From the NCBI GenBank assembly GCA_009363875.1, contig CM018683.1, positions 42,244,804 through 42,308,803 of the forward strand: a stretch of DNA of 64,000 bases. Reading direction: 5' to 3'. The notes beneath the pieces are model-generated. The model worked only from the letters and a program-made list of their open reading frames with translations, did not search any database and had not been told where the DNA came from. The DNA comes from Mikania micrantha. Its lineage: Eukaryota > Streptophyta > Magnoliopsida > Asterales > Asteraceae. This document shows positions 1 to 13,100 of this stretch, in pieces. The stretch's first letter is position 1, and the number at the start of each line of letters is the position of its first letter. The position numbers were made by a program, and so were the translations under genes.

Positions 1-1085
1 CTAGGCTCGTGAAGCTGGGTTCGCAGCTCTTGGTTCGTGGTTTCCAGGTTCGGCCAGCATAACTATCGACCACCATAGGTTCGGCCGATCTGCTTTCTAG
101 CGAACCATCTGCTCATCATCATCCTCTTCGATCCTGGTTAGTTGCAGGTCGTTCCCATGACTTCCTCATACTCATATTAGCTCGTTTTAGGTTTTACAAT
201 GTGTAAAATCGTTTAAAAAGGTGGTGACAATAACCGGTTTCTATATGTGTAAAAACCAAAAAGTAAAGTGAACGATCTACCTTCAAATCGTGATTAAATG
301 CTCGAAATATTCATGGATTCTTGTTCTACTCATCCGTATGAACGATTTGGCACCAATATTTCTTGAAATGGTTGAGTTTTGAAGAAGATATTCTAGAGAG
401 AAGGTAGAGAGAGAGTAGGGTGACGGGAATGTGGGTTTAGAGAGAGAAAGAGATTGTGAAAATGAAAGAGATGAAGTGGTTCATCTCTCTTATATCTCGT
501 TTCGTTCCCACGTGCTCGGTCTCGTTTATTTCGCGTTAAAAAATATTAGATGCTCGGTTTTTCTCGTAAAATATATTCAAAACATGAATCGTTTAAATAA
601 TTAGATTTCGTTTTTACAAAATAGTTTTAATTTGATTTCGTTTTGATAAAATAATTTCATTTGTTTTCGTTAAGTTATTTATTTAATAAAACGATTTATT
701 CGGATCCGTCTAAGGTTGTAATTCTTAATAAATGTTTTTAAATTCCTTTTCTTAATTTAATATCGTTAGATATTATTTCGGTTATCTCGTTGAAGCGCGT
801 TACTCACGTACGTATTCGTAAAGATCGTCACCTTTTCGAATCCAACGTTCGTATCGTATTTCAATTCGATTTACGATTTATGGAATATCGTTTCAGTATA
901 TTATTCCTAATAATTATATTTGTGTGAATCGTCACCTACGTGAATACATTATTAAGTTAATATTTCTGAAATAACATTCGTGTTTAAATTATATTCGTAA
1001 CCTCACCATCGCGTAATTATTTTCAATAATGCTTTCATTATTTAATTATTTTGATTATTATAATTTCCCAATCCAAATCCCACTA

Positions 1086-1211
1086 AACCACATCACTGAC
1101 ACACCCATGATAGACCGAAATAAGCTTATGTATAGGGCATATGTAGGAGTAGGTCGCAACCTCTCCAGCCACCGTCCCACCACCATTTCGATAAACCATG
1201 ACCATGTGTCA
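1086..1211 (-). other. TATA/GGGCATA cassette, copy 1
   Basis: Plus-strand core TATGTATAGGGCATATG, followed by GTCGCAA and CCGTCCCACCACC. An outer seven-base inverted repeat, TGACACA (from 1097) with TGTGTCA (to 1211), closes it. It lies in the U3 side of the LTR ending at 1693. Function unknown; see findings. Confidence 0.6.
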
Positions 1212-1296
1212 TTGACTATGTTTAGTAACCAACCAATAACCAACTCATAAACCTTTGCCATTCCAAACCAAAACCTCGGATTCTCCTCACCAAATA

Positions 1297-1420
1297 CTCA
1301 ACACTGATATAATCATGATAAACCGAATATGGTTTATGTATAGGGCATACGTAGAAGTCAGTCGCAATTGCTTCAGCCGCCATCCCACCACCTCTTCGAT
1401 AGACCATGATTATATCCTTG
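1297..1420 (-). other. TATA/GGGCATA cassette, copy 2
   Basis: Core TATGTATAGGGCATACG, then GTCGCAA and CCATCCCACCACC. Arms 1306-1325 and 1397-1416 pair at 16 of 20 positions, including 12 in a row. It is a tandem neighbour of copy 1, about 200 bp away. Confidence 0.65.
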
Positions 1421-1693
1421 CCTATCTTTGGTTATAGAATCCCATACCACTATCATTCCCAATCAATGAGCCATATCATATTAATTCAATTGCAATAAAC
1501 TCTCTGGTTCTGTTTAGTTGTGTTTCAAACTAGACTTCCCATGGTTTATGCTCATTATGATAATATACGTTCTCAATAATGTATACCAATGATAATAACA
1601 TCCAATAATTCATAGTAATTACCAATTATCATATCAGGTCTTAACAATACAAATATTTATGTAATGAAATGCCTGAAATACAGTGATGTTACA

Positions 1694-2200
1694 CTCCATA
1701 ATATCATAGACGCAACGAAACAAGCTCAACGTCAAATTTTACGCACCAAACATGACACATTACACATACAATGTACACTACACAAACAACATCCTATGTG
1801 ACAAAAATTATAACAAAACAGAGCCATTCAAATACCCTAAACATTACAGAAGACACATCAATTATTACACAATTGATAAATCATTTACACAGGGAGGAGA
1901 ATTCAGCCTCATATAAGACACAATACACATTACACAATTGACATAGTACATTTCAAGCTCCATAATATCACAGACGCAACAAAACAAGCTCAACATCAAA
2001 TTTTACACACCAAACATTACACATTACACATACAATGTACACTACACAAACAACATCCTATGTGACAAAAATTATAACAAAACAGGGCCATTCAAATACC
2101 CTAAACATTACAGAAGACACATCAATTATGACAGAATTGATAAATCATTTACAAAGGGAGGAGAATTCAGCCTCACATTTTACACAATACACATTACACA
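1694..2200. repeat. 264-bp direct tandem duplication
   Basis: CTCCATAATATCA starts at 1694 and again at 1958, and the copies stay nearly identical to about 2180 (shared landmarks CAAGCTCAAC, GGGAGGAGAATTCAGCCTC). The units are rich in ACATTACACA words. The first unit begins exactly at the right end of the gypsy LTR, so the LTR was inserted at or next to the repeat border. No protein can be recognised. Confidence 0.8.
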
Positions 2201-2334
2201 ATAGATCTTTACATCAATTATTACACAACAGAATACACATTACACATTACATCTTTACATATTTTAATTATTACACAATACAACTGAAAATTTGATGATT
2301 ACATACACTATTACACAATCCCACTACTTAAACA

Positions 2335-2583
2335 TTATACAATATCTGACTTGTTACACATTGAAGATAATATCTGACTTAAACATACGTAGATGTTGGA
2401 AAACACAATCGTTAGGATTGATGTTGATATTGTACCATTATTTGGTGCTTCGTTCGTCATTTCGGCTGTTTTTTGCTCCACCAGCGCCGAAACGTGGATA
2501 GACTGTTGTAAATCACTAGAATCATTGACAATGATCTCTGAGACGAACACATTAGGGTCAATTTCGGGCTTTGATGAAGACAT
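2335..2583 (-). CDS. unrecognised 82-codon reading frame
   Basis: An open frame starts with ATG at 2583 and runs 82 codons, with a polar, acidic N-terminus (SSSKPEIDPNVF) and a hydrophobic C-terminus. The upstream flank ends in ACCGTCGCG, and further right lies a GC-richer stretch (2660-2800). It could be the first exon of a captured gene or transposase remnant, or chance. I recognise no family, and no splice partner was found. Confidence 0.2.
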   Translation of the reverse strand: MSSSKPEIDPNVFVSEIIVNDSSDLQQSIHVSALVEQKTAEMTNEAPNNGTISTSILTIVFSNIYVCLSQILSSMCNKSDIV

Positions 2584-2599
2584 CGCGACGGTTTTTGAT

Positions 2600-3325
2600 G
2601 GATTTTTGAAAAACTGTGTTTTGGGAGGGAGAAGTTCGCAGGCGTGTAGAAGACGAAAAAACTAAACCGTTTGACGGTTTTACCCTTTTCTCGGATTAAA
2701 ACGCCGTGGTATTTACAATTATGCCACCGCGTGAATTTGGGCCCTAAATCTAAGCAATCCGACGGTGTTGATGGTTTCTTAGCCTTTTTATGTTAAAGGC
2801 CCTATTTAGGGTAACCCAACCCATTTCTTAACTTACATTGATGTAATTTGTTGTTTCTTTATTTATACGAGGTAATGATTTATTTACTTGATAAAAATTC
2901 ATTAATTCCACATTTTATCACTTTATTAAAAATTATTTCCTTTTTTTGATCATTAATTACATTTTTAGGTTTTGAAAGCGGTGATTAAATTAAAAAATGT
3001 GGGAAATGATGGTAAAGTACAAGAGGTACAACAACAAAAGCAATAATTTTGACCAAATGCCGTTCTTGCAGCTTTTGTATGAATACAAAATTCCTATTTT
3101 GCCTTTTTTATTTGTTTTTGAATTAAAGAATACAAATATTAAATGCAGTTTTCTTATAAGCCATTGGATCATCTTTTCAATTTATTTTAAACCATTAGGA
3201 TCTAGTTATACATCTATCGAATTAAGACGAAGTTAACATTCAAATCATCCCCTAGATATAAAAGAAATTATTTGATCGGTGGATTCTAGTTTTTTCTAAA
3301 ATTATGAGTTTTCTCTTGAACATTC
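2600..3325. other. intergenic, AT-rich; partial MITE-like end
   Basis: No coding sequence recognised. The part around 3165-3255 (CCATTGGATCATC through GTTAACATTCAAATCAT) resembles 47150-47225, and both are followed by a microsatellite, suggesting a shared short repeat family. Confidence 0.4.

Positions 3326-3394
<69 letters not shown>
3326..3394. repeat. (CT)n(AT)n microsatellite
   Basis: About 11 CT dinucleotides run directly into about 23 AT dinucleotides. Confidence 0.95.
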
Positions 3395-3395
<1 letters not shown>

Positions 3396-3711
3396 GGTAA
3401 TGTTCAAATAACAACTCACTCTTAAAGCATTAACCCGGATAACTTTACCAAGATGAAGCCAAATATTGGATTTTTTACCATCATTATAAGATATATACAA
3501 CAATTTCTTCTTTTATGAGTTTGCGAATTCATCATTGTTTAAGACGTAACAACGTTGTCGATTTTTCACTTACAACACTGCAAATGTTTTAGGCCTAAAA
3601 CTTACAATGATATTACGTCTTAAACGGTGATTAATTTTCGCGAACCCATAAAAGAAGAAAGTGTTGTAGATGTCTTACAATGATGTTAAAAAAAAATCCA
3701 AGATTATATGG

Positions 3712-4255
3712 AAATTATCAATTGTTAACCCCTTCTTATTGCGTTAATCGAATAACTACATCTTATTACTTTGGGGCCCACATTAAAGTAAATCGAAACG
3801 TGTAGGTTTTTTTTAATTAATAGAATTAAGGGTCAATTACATATATCCCCTTGCTAAATCCATTTATTACATATTTACCCAATCATAAAACTAAATTACA
3901 TATTTCTCCTTTCTAAACCATATATATTACATATTTATCTATTTCATTAAAAACCGAACTATGTATTTCCTATTATACCCTTAATGAACTAACTAAAAAT
4001 AATTTACATATTTCTCCTTACTAAGGGGCAATCTTGGAACATGAGAATATTTGTAATTTTAATTTAACATTGAGGATATATGTAATTTTGATGTTTAATA
4101 AGGCGATATATGATATTATCCCTAGAATTAATGTAGGACCCACTTACATTAATACAAAAAAAACTACACCTTTATATTTACTTTAATGTGAATCCCAAAG
4201 TAATAAAATATACTTATTCGGTTAACGCAATAAATATGAGTTAACAAATGAACCA
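3712..4255. mobile_element. MITE with ~105-bp terminal inverted repeats
   Basis: The left arm (about 3715-3822) contains ATTGCGTTAATCGAATAA, TTATTACTTTGGGGCCCAC and ATTAAAGTAAAT. The right arm (about 4143-4252) is its reverse complement with the same blocks in the same order. The interior is AT-rich with repeated TTACATATTT words and no coding potential. A shorter relative lies at 47271-47525. Target duplications were not resolved. Confidence 0.8.
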
Positions 4256-4269
4256 TACCCTATATATAT

Positions 4270-4440
4270 ATTATAATTCGAGCCGAGCCAATGAGTCGAG
4301 CCACGTGCCGACCTTGAGTCGAGCCAACCCGGGCTTGGGCTCGGCTTGTTATTAACGAGTTGTTTTGGAGCCGAGCTCTTTTCGAACTGAACTCTTTTTG
4401 AGCCAAACTTTTTTCGAACAAGCCCCGAGCTTTTTGAAAA
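4270..4440. repeat. GAGCCGAGC-rich degenerate repeat
   Basis: Short words around CGAGCCGAGC, GAGCCAA and TCGAGCC alternate with their complements (GGCTCGGC). No gene seen. A terminal part of a non-autonomous DNA transposon is possible but not shown. Confidence 0.4.
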
Positions 4441-4825
4441 GCGCATGATAGGGCGGGATGATTTTAATAAAATATTAAGCATAAACGTTAATGCAACCTT
4501 AGAAAAAAAAACTTGTGCCTTGAACGACATAAAATTTAGTAAACCACCAAAGGAATTAACATTTTCAAAATTTAATGTAAAAAATAATAATAAAAACTTG
4601 TATGCGAACTTGCACGTTGCATCAAATTCAAAGGCGTATGTGATATTCAGAATATTACAGTAAAAACCTAAACATACTTGTGCTATGACACATTAAACTT
4701 AAACAAATTAACATCGTTAAAATTTTACTAAACAAAATCAAAACTTTTATAAAATAAAACAAAAAATTTTACATAGCCCCTATTCAATTGAAACTAGTAA
4801 TAATAAAATGGAAACCCCAACACAA

Positions 4826-4828
<3 letters not shown>

Positions 4829-4864
<36 letters not shown>
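4829..4864. repeat. (AT)n microsatellite
   Basis: About 17 uninterrupted TA dinucleotides. Confidence 0.95.
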
Positions 4865-4868
<4 letters not shown>

Positions 4869-4888
4869 AAATAAACAAAAAAACGAAC

Positions 4889-5480
4889 ATGACATGTTGG
4901 TGTTCTGTGTTTAACTTTAACCGAACAGACGATCGAACATGACATTTAAAATAGGGGTTTCATGTTTATGTTCGTTCGTTAAAAGTATAATAAATAGCTC
5001 TTGAACATAGACGAACATAATTAAACAAACCTAACTGAACAAATATAAATTAACATAATAAAGAAACAAAAAAGACCATTATTGAACAAACATATATAAA
5101 CAAACAATGTTTAAAACCATAATAAACATATTTAAAAATGCAATCATCATCAACAGTGAAAAAGAAACATCTAAAATAAAGTTCAATACATAATTTCAAA
5201 AGTAAAACACCAACTTCAAGTCACCAATTCAACTTAATCATAAACAGTGCAAAATCTTCAATTAAGCTCAATGTAGATAATGAACAAAAATTATAAACGA
5301 ACATAAACGAACATTCACAAAAGTAAATGAACGAATGAGACGTGTTCATGTTTGTTCTTTTAGTTAAAAAAAAAAAAAATTTTGTCAATGTTCTTTTGTT
5401 TAGTTAAATAAACGAACATGAACGAACTTTAGCTGAACGATCAATAAACGGTTCACTAAATGTTCAGTTCATTTACATGC
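4889..5480. repeat. ACGAACATGAACG-rich repeat region
   Basis: The motif (A)ACGAACATGA recurs at both ends in opposite orientations (GTTCATGTTTGTTC, AACGAACATGAACG), as in foldback-like non-autonomous elements. No coding potential. Borders unresolved. Confidence 0.4.
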
Positions 5481-7137
5481 CAAAACACAACATTTTGTAT
5501 ACACCAACAAATGAAAATGAAAATTAAAAATAAACTTAAAAAAAAAAAAACCAAATGATCACCTTCTTTGAATTAAGTTGTATGTGTCTTTGATGTCAAT
5601 TATCAAAAATAAATCTAAACTTATTCACGAATACCACCAAAATAATAACATTCGAAGAACTGAAAACTTGAACAGTTAGAAATTAATTACCAGTGATTAA
5701 CGGTTTCTTATTGTACTAAACATAAAAAAAATTACAAAAAAAATACAATAGATTAAAGGTAAAATATGACTAAAAAAATGTATACTCCTCACTAAAAGAC
5801 ATCCATGTAACTACACATAACAGATTCTCATTAAATAAGCATGTTAAGATAAAAATAACTTGAATCGAGAGGGAGTTAAAAATATGAAAATAAAACGTGA
5901 CATGTTGGAAACCACGAGTAATATGCACCTTTTATCTTAAATATCATGAAATTTAAGAAACGTTTAAAGTAGCTTATAGTTATGTGCTATGTGTCATCTT
6001 TTTTTTTTAACAACTTGGAACATAGACACACAACCGTCTCTTCACCCTCTTCTGATTTGACGCTTGGGGCAACGCCCTTATTCGAACCCAAATATGTCTT
6101 GCCTCAACAAATATATGTCAGCTCTAATTCGAACCCAATACATCTCACAGAGAAGTTAAGAAAGTAACCATTAGGCTAGAAGCCTTTTGGTTAACTATGA
6201 GTCATCTAACCCAAGTAATTAGCCCCAAATGTAAAAAAGTAATGTTCCTGATGTGCGTGGTTTTATTTGTGAGTTATTTAAGTTGGTAAGCAATAGGTTA
6301 GTCATTAGTGCAGTTGGTGGTCTTACCAAATGATTTCTAAAACATTTTTTCATAACATAAAAAAGTCTCTTTAACGAGATAATTAGCTCATATAAAGCAT
6401 TAGGTTTATAAATTTTCTTAAATACTAATAAAATTAATAATAAAGAGATCAATAAGTTAATTTTTTTTGTGTAGCCAGTAAATGCAAAAAGAAAAAAAAA
6501 CAGAGAAAAAAAACTATTATAACCTCCTTTGATTGTTATATACATCTCATAAATTTCTATCTGTTAATGGCTTCTTGGTTATTTATATTGATGTTAATTG
6601 TTTGATTGATATTAAAAGGGGGAAAAAAAACAATTTTGATTGTTGTTAATTGTTTTGTAGTGTTAGTCAAGCGATGTAATTTTGTTTACATGGAGTGTTA
6701 GCTTGATGATAAGCAAAACATGCGTAGGTAGATTTGATAATGCCTAATTTGTGCATATGCTTATTAAATTTAGTCATAAATCATTTAACCAAAATACCAA
6801 GAGGATGTTTGACAAATAGCTCCTTAATTGGTAAGAGTTCTGAATAATTTAACATATGTTTTTAAATTAATTATTAAGAGGCTTGAAAACCAAGTCAGAT
6901 TAAAAGACTATCAAACAACCCAGAAAAACATGGTTGCCAAATTTATTCCAAGCAAGACTGATATTTTTGTGTTTTAGTCCCGGATTTTATGACAATCAAA
7001 AGTCTATGAATAACATAAACATGATAAAAATTATAACCTGTGTGCGACGCCTTGTACTACGAGCATGTTCTTCTCAAAACCATATGTGAACACGAAACAA
7101 TATATGACATCTATTGGGACCTTACTGATGGAAGAAA
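5481..7137. other. intergenic, 3' flank of the IBA57-like gene
   Basis: AT-rich, no gene seen. Around 6000-6200 is a stretch with TTATTCGAACCC-type words that vaguely resembles a reversed tRNA B box. A TTTATT at 6942-6947 (AATAAA on the minus strand), about 190 nt past the stop codon of the gene ending at 7138, is a plausible poly(A) signal. Confidence 0.4.
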
Positions 7138-10100
7138 TTATGGTTTTGGATTCAAAACAGGAGGTTGTTGATGTGCAAGATAAGGAACATCTACCACTAT
7201 CCCAAATATATCGTCTCCAATGATAACTGTGTCCCCTTTTGCAGCGGCTTTCTTCTTGATATAACCTAAACCAAAATGGTCATTTCCCCCTTTCCCTGCC
7301 GTGTAACTCGTCAACTTTCCTATCTGCAAAAATGTTGCGGTAGTTTATGATAGTTAAAGGTGTTCATGGTTTGCTTGGCGGTTTTGACCAAAACTCTGGC
7401 CTGAACTGCTAACTAAAGTTTCAGAAAAGGTAAACCAAACCAGCCGGTTTGGCTTTGGCAAGACCGGCCAAAACATTTAGTTTGGCGGTTTGAACAAGTT
7501 TTGAAAAATCAAAATCGTAAGTTTGTAACAACATTATAAAACCGATAAAGATGGCTCATGGATAATATACATATGTATGGTGGTGGTTGTTGCTATATGG
7601 TATTCTACATCTAAAACACAATTTTGGACATTGTATAGACTGAAAAAAAATGATTAAAATTATTTTTAAAAAATGAACTTAGATTAAATAAATTTACATG
7701 AGATGCTTTTGTAAAAAAGTTTATATTTCCGTGAATGTGCTTGTTTTCATTCATGATAACAACAGGTCAAATTTATGGATATTTCATTAGTTCTAATATA
7801 TTTGAACGCAGAACTACTTACCATGTCTAAAATGTAAACTAGGGGTGATCATAAACAGTTGAAACCTACCAAAAGGCCAAACCATAGCAAATTGGCATGT
7901 TTGAGCTTTATATGGTTCGATTCATGGTTTGAATTTGGAAGTGACGGTGTAACCGAACCGTCCATTTCCCTTTATTTGTTGTAAACCTATACAGAAGGTT
8001 TTCATGAATTTTAACACTTTTGAGATGACTTGCAAATCATTTGACCCTTTCCTTTTTTTGTTAATCCTTCAACTTAACCCATTAACCAGTTAGAGACAAA
8101 ACATAACCCAAAGTAGCAAAAATGATTGAATGAAAGCTAATACCTTCTTTCCATCAACTGTAATTGGACTGCCAGGTTCCACTGGGGATGAAAGTTGAAT
8201 GCCCCACAACTTCTGCTTGATGCCATCATATGTGATTAATCTGGCAATCGTTTCTTGTCCTTTATAACAGCCTGATGAATGTTTTGTTAAATTTAACTGC
8301 TTAAAACATCTGTAAGCCTGGAAAACACCAGAATGACAGAAGCACCTTTGTTCAAAGAAATTGCATTCCATAGACCAGCCTCTAGAACATTAAACTCATC
8401 TGTAAGCTCACTACCAGGTGCTGGCCTACCTGTGGAATGTATATATATAAAAGTTGAAACTAACATAAAAACTGATGGAGGATGGTAGAACTATGGTTAT
8501 GTGGAAACTAATCAATTTTAAACTTTTTATTATAATTATTTAGTGGCTTTTTTGTCATTTTGTGAGCGTTTATTTTTCTTTTAACATTCGGATTTCTTGA
8601 CGATCGCTTTACGAAAGAGTATGCTTTTAGGTTTTGCGGCGTTTCTTTCTTATTAATGTAATGAATTCAGGATCGTGTTGGTTACCGCAGTAATTCGCAG
8701 CTGGTAAACTCCTATTTTTATTAGAAAAAACATACTTGCAGAAGTTCCCACACAAACACGCGAAGGAGAAAAACTTAGTTCTCTATATGTTTCTACCGCT
8801 ATAGTTTTACATGTTTTATACATGTGATACTTCTTAAGTCATAAAAGCTAACAAGTATGAGTTTCCATATCGAGAATTGGACTCCTTTTGTGAGAGAAAA
8901 TATTTTATTTTTTAGGTTCTAAATTCTAATACTTATGTGTGTAATTAATAGGCCTTTCTATTATTTGTTTGGAATTTAAATTTCCTTACTTCTATAATTA
9001 ATATACAGTTAGGAAAAAGGGAGTAAAGTAAGATCCAAACCTTGGAGAATTCTATATGTTTCCAATGCATTAGAACCCATCGGGGTTATACCACAACTCA
9101 AAAGAGTTTTCCAGATCAATCCTGCAGCTGCTGGTGACATTAACAGTGAGAAACCTCCTTCAGATATCACGCTTCCCACTGCCACCGTTAATGGATTACC
9201 ACCAACCTGCATATATTATAAGGTATTCTGAAAATTTCTCATAGAAAATGAAGGATTTAAACCCCAACCCCTCTACAAAGGGAAATTGGTTATGAAGGCA
9301 ATGAACTACCTTTTAAACATAGACATGCATATATTGAGTATCGTTTACAACATTTCAGTTCATCTATTTGTGTTTTGATTGATTATAGACTAGATATGAA
9401 GATAATTAATTAAATCTGATCATCCTAGTTGACAGACAACATAACTTGTCTAATACACCCCTATAAGCTAAGGATGGGGCGTGACATATAGCTTGGACCA
9501 CAAAGAGAGAAATACAGGAGTTGGCAATTTTGGCTTTAAAAAGTGCGAGGCACTCCCAGGCGTTTAATCCTCAAAAGCCGAGGCGTGAGGCAAGAGGCAA
9601 TGGCCTCACATATGCAAGGGTTGCTCTATGCACAACCAATAAGGTTTATGTATAACACTAGAACCAACATCTGCATCTCTCTCATGCTTTCTACATATTG
9701 GCCCCTATTTGATGTAAACCATTTATAGTCTCTTCATCTCTTTGCTTGTTTACATACCCCCATCCTGATCCGTGTCAACCAACATTGAGCCACATGTGCA
9801 TGAGGCACTGCCTCAAGATGCTGAGGCGTTTTATTGCGTGTGCCTCATGCCTCACAAGCTATTTTTAAAACAAAGTTGGCAATGGCTTTGTAAGGATATC
9901 AACAATTTGATCATTAATCAACTTCCACATTCTTTGTTTAGCATGGAAGACAGGGTAACGACGAGCTTGTGGGAGTTGTGAGCCGTTTTTCCTAGTTGTG
10001 GTTATAGGTACAATTAAAACCATGGTGACAATGGGGATTAAAGTCTAATGTATTTTTAAAGCTTTAAAAGACAGATAATGTCGGCACATCACCGAACGCG

Positions 10101-13100
10101 GGTGGTGTTTTATGGTGATATTCTAGACATAGACTTGCCTATTAAATGCGAACTAATGATGTGAGAAGCAAACTATGGCGATGGCCTAGTCGTTATGAGC
10201 AATTATAGTTTAGGAAGGCAAGTTGTTTCTCACTTTCTCCTATTGTTTGGGAAGATAAACCATAAAGGTATTGTATACAAATACATCTTAAACTATAATT
10301 AAGGTTAAATACATAGCTAGTCTAATACAAACAATCAGACTCATATTGTTGTTTGGAAGCATAACTTATAATTAAGAACCATTGATGTCAATATATGAAA
10401 AGAGTAAGTTCAAAAGATATTGCGGATTTCCTCTCACAAAATTGATTTACATTGTAATGCTTATGCGAGCCATAAGGTTTTCCAATAAGATCACCAAGAT
10501 TTAGATCCATCATTACCTGTTAGAATGCCAAAGATTGCAATATTAAAATCACTACACCTTTAGAAGATAAAAGAAAGTACAATTTACATATATTTGAACA
10601 TGATAATTTAGTTTGAAGTTCATTGAAGCCATACTTGATTACTTTTGGGCCCCACAAGTGCAAACAAGCATGTCTTGTCACTGATATCTTGAATTTCCAC
10701 CTTGTCCGAAAAAAATATATACCTACACAAATCACACATAGTTGAAGTATGCTCATTTTGACAACAGGAAAAAAACAATAAAATCCAAGAATGCAGAAAC
10801 TTTAAAATTCCTTTTAAGCTAGGAATTAGATAGACAAGAAAAACCCAAACCACGGTCAAGCTACAAAGATTACACAATTTGATACGTTGGTCGGTCACAG
10901 CCCACTAGAGAGCAGCCCAAGCGTATCGACTGCAAGCCCAAGTCAGAAATGGATCAGCCTGATCCAGCAGACGCATTCAAGCAAAAAGTTGTTTGTTATT
11001 TTATCCACATGTTCTATTCCACAGTTTGTTTATTTTGTATTTCTTTTACTTTATTTTATTTTATTATTTAGTTGTCACTTGTTTAGTTCCAAAAGTGGAG
11101 AACGACGTGGGTGGTAGTGTTCCTTTTCACCATATGTACTGGAAACGAATACAATGAGAAGGGACTTTTGAGTTTGAAGAAAATTATTTTCTGTTTATAG
11201 GGAATATTATTTTCCTTGCTATTCTCATTTTTGGCAGGAGATTAACGTTATTTTAACGTTAATGTATATATGTGTCGACAACTCTTGAGGGGCAAAAGTA
11301 AAATTGCACTAATTTTAACGTTATTTTACTTATTCAGTGAAAATAACGTTAAAATCGTTTCGGACGGTTGATCAAGCATCATGAGCCGAGGGTCTCACTG
11401 GAAGCAGCCTCTCTACCCCTACGGGGTAGGGGTAAGGCTGTCTACATCTCACCCTCCTCAGACCCTGCCTTAGCATGCTAATGGCGGGATATACTGAGTA
11501 CGTTGATTGATTGATTGATTTTCTGCTCAACGAAGCTCACGAGTGGTGTGACTGTAATTCATACAACTTCGTTGCTGATTATCATTCCTTAATTCAGGTA
11601 TACTGTTTCTGTCCAGACCCTGGTTGCCATCACAGTTTCTCTTTCATTTTGTTTTTAGGTCGCAAGAGTTAAGAAGCATCAACATTTCACTCATGAGTCA
11701 TGAACTTAGTGAATGCGTGTTCTGTCCATAGTTAAGCTTAATTCTAAGTTCAATGTCTTTACTTAATTACGATTCACCAAAAAACTACTAGGATTCAAGT
11801 TAAATACAACTTTCATTGATAGTGTTGGTTGCCAAAGACATTACAACTTATGGCATTAATGTTTAATTTTCACAATAAGACCATCCTTCATATTAACACC
11901 TTCATATTAACACCACAATCAAAACCACCACCATGAAAATTTAGGAGATTAAAAAATCAACCTACCTACTTGGCCACAATGTTGTAGAAATCGCTAGTCG
12001 CTAGTCGGTCAGTGGGGTGGGGACTAGGGATTAATCGGCCTAATCGGATAGTCGGGCCTGGTCGGCCTTAGGGGACTAGCGATTAATCGGCCTAGTTGAG
12101 GATTTTTACAACCATGCTTGGCCACATAAGGATCACCTTTTTATTGATACAATTGAACAACAAAGAGAAGTGTCAAGGTGAGGTTTATTTTGTAGTCACA
12201 ACAAGAAAGGACATATTAGGTAAGAAATTCCTCATCATCTTCATTACTAAGATATATCAAAACCAAAAATGAAGATTTAATCTATTAATGATAAATGAAA
12301 CCAATTAAAACAAGAACCATAACAAAAAATCAAAACAAATATTATTCATCGTCTTTGTTGTACCCTACTTAATAATCAAAACAAAAATCATAAACAAAAG
12401 CAAAATTGATGTGTAAAAAGCTTTGTGTTATATAGTATTAATATTATCAATTTGATATTCGCTTCAAGAACTACATTAATGACGTTAAAATCAAAGAAAT
12501 TTCAGTAGTGAAAACGTAAACTTCAGGCCATAACTTTTACGTTTTTGTGAACAGACATGTATGTTTAAAGGTCACAGAGAAGGATGAATTTTACAATTTA
12601 ATAGCTAAATATGAAATGAAATCCAGATAAAGAAATTCAAAAGAGTATATACGTACTTATTGAGCATTTCGCTGATACTACCACTAGTTGACGGTGATAC
12701 AACAAGTGTAACTGCTGTTTTCTGCAACTGAGAAGAGAAACACTTGTAAGCCTTGAGATCTTTTAAATCAACACATAAACATACTCAATAATAAGATTAC
12801 CATGATCCATGCTTGTGCAATATCAATTGTTCGAGCAGTTGGAGTTACAAAGACGGTGACGCATCCCTATAAGATTCAGAATCAACATCAAATTCAGTTT
12901 GGCAGGATGGGCAGGTTGAAGTTAGTTATACTTAGTGCTGAATATAAAAGGCCAAGTTGGATTGGGTTGGGTTAACCAGTAAATAAATTATGCTTTTTGA
13001 ATTTGAACTACCAATTGTTAAAATCATGATTTAAAAAAATTGTTATTTAAATAAACAATTTAGGAGGTGCTACACATTAAAAATAGATCTTTGGGTCACT

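Larger units (their letters stand above)
1..1693 (-). mobile_element. Ty3/Gypsy LTR, cut by the left window edge
   Basis: The right end reads CAGTGATGTTACA, the same terminus as the complete LTRs ending at 36464 and 45088, so this is the 5' end of a minus-oriented LTR. Internal order also matches that family: GGTTCG-rich words (1-125), GAGA-rich leader (about 395-455), and the segment with TCGTAAAGATCGTCACC followed by GTTTCAG (about 810-900). No PPT-like sequence follows 1693, so it is either a solo LTR or the 5' LTR of an element lying to the left. Unlike the 33475 LTR it carries an extra ~350 bp (about 1090-1440) with two copies of the TATATAGGGCATA cassette. Confidence 0.85.

Noticed and set aside
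4222..4530. 102-codon minus-strand frame
   Set aside because: Spans a GAGCC-rich repeat and a MITE end; composition reflects the repeats.
10432..10437. GTGAGA as the exon 8 donor of the IBA57-like gene
   Set aside because: Better donor consensus, but joining to the exon 9 acceptor gives a premature stop; GTAAAT at 10445-10450 keeps the frame and the expected family length.
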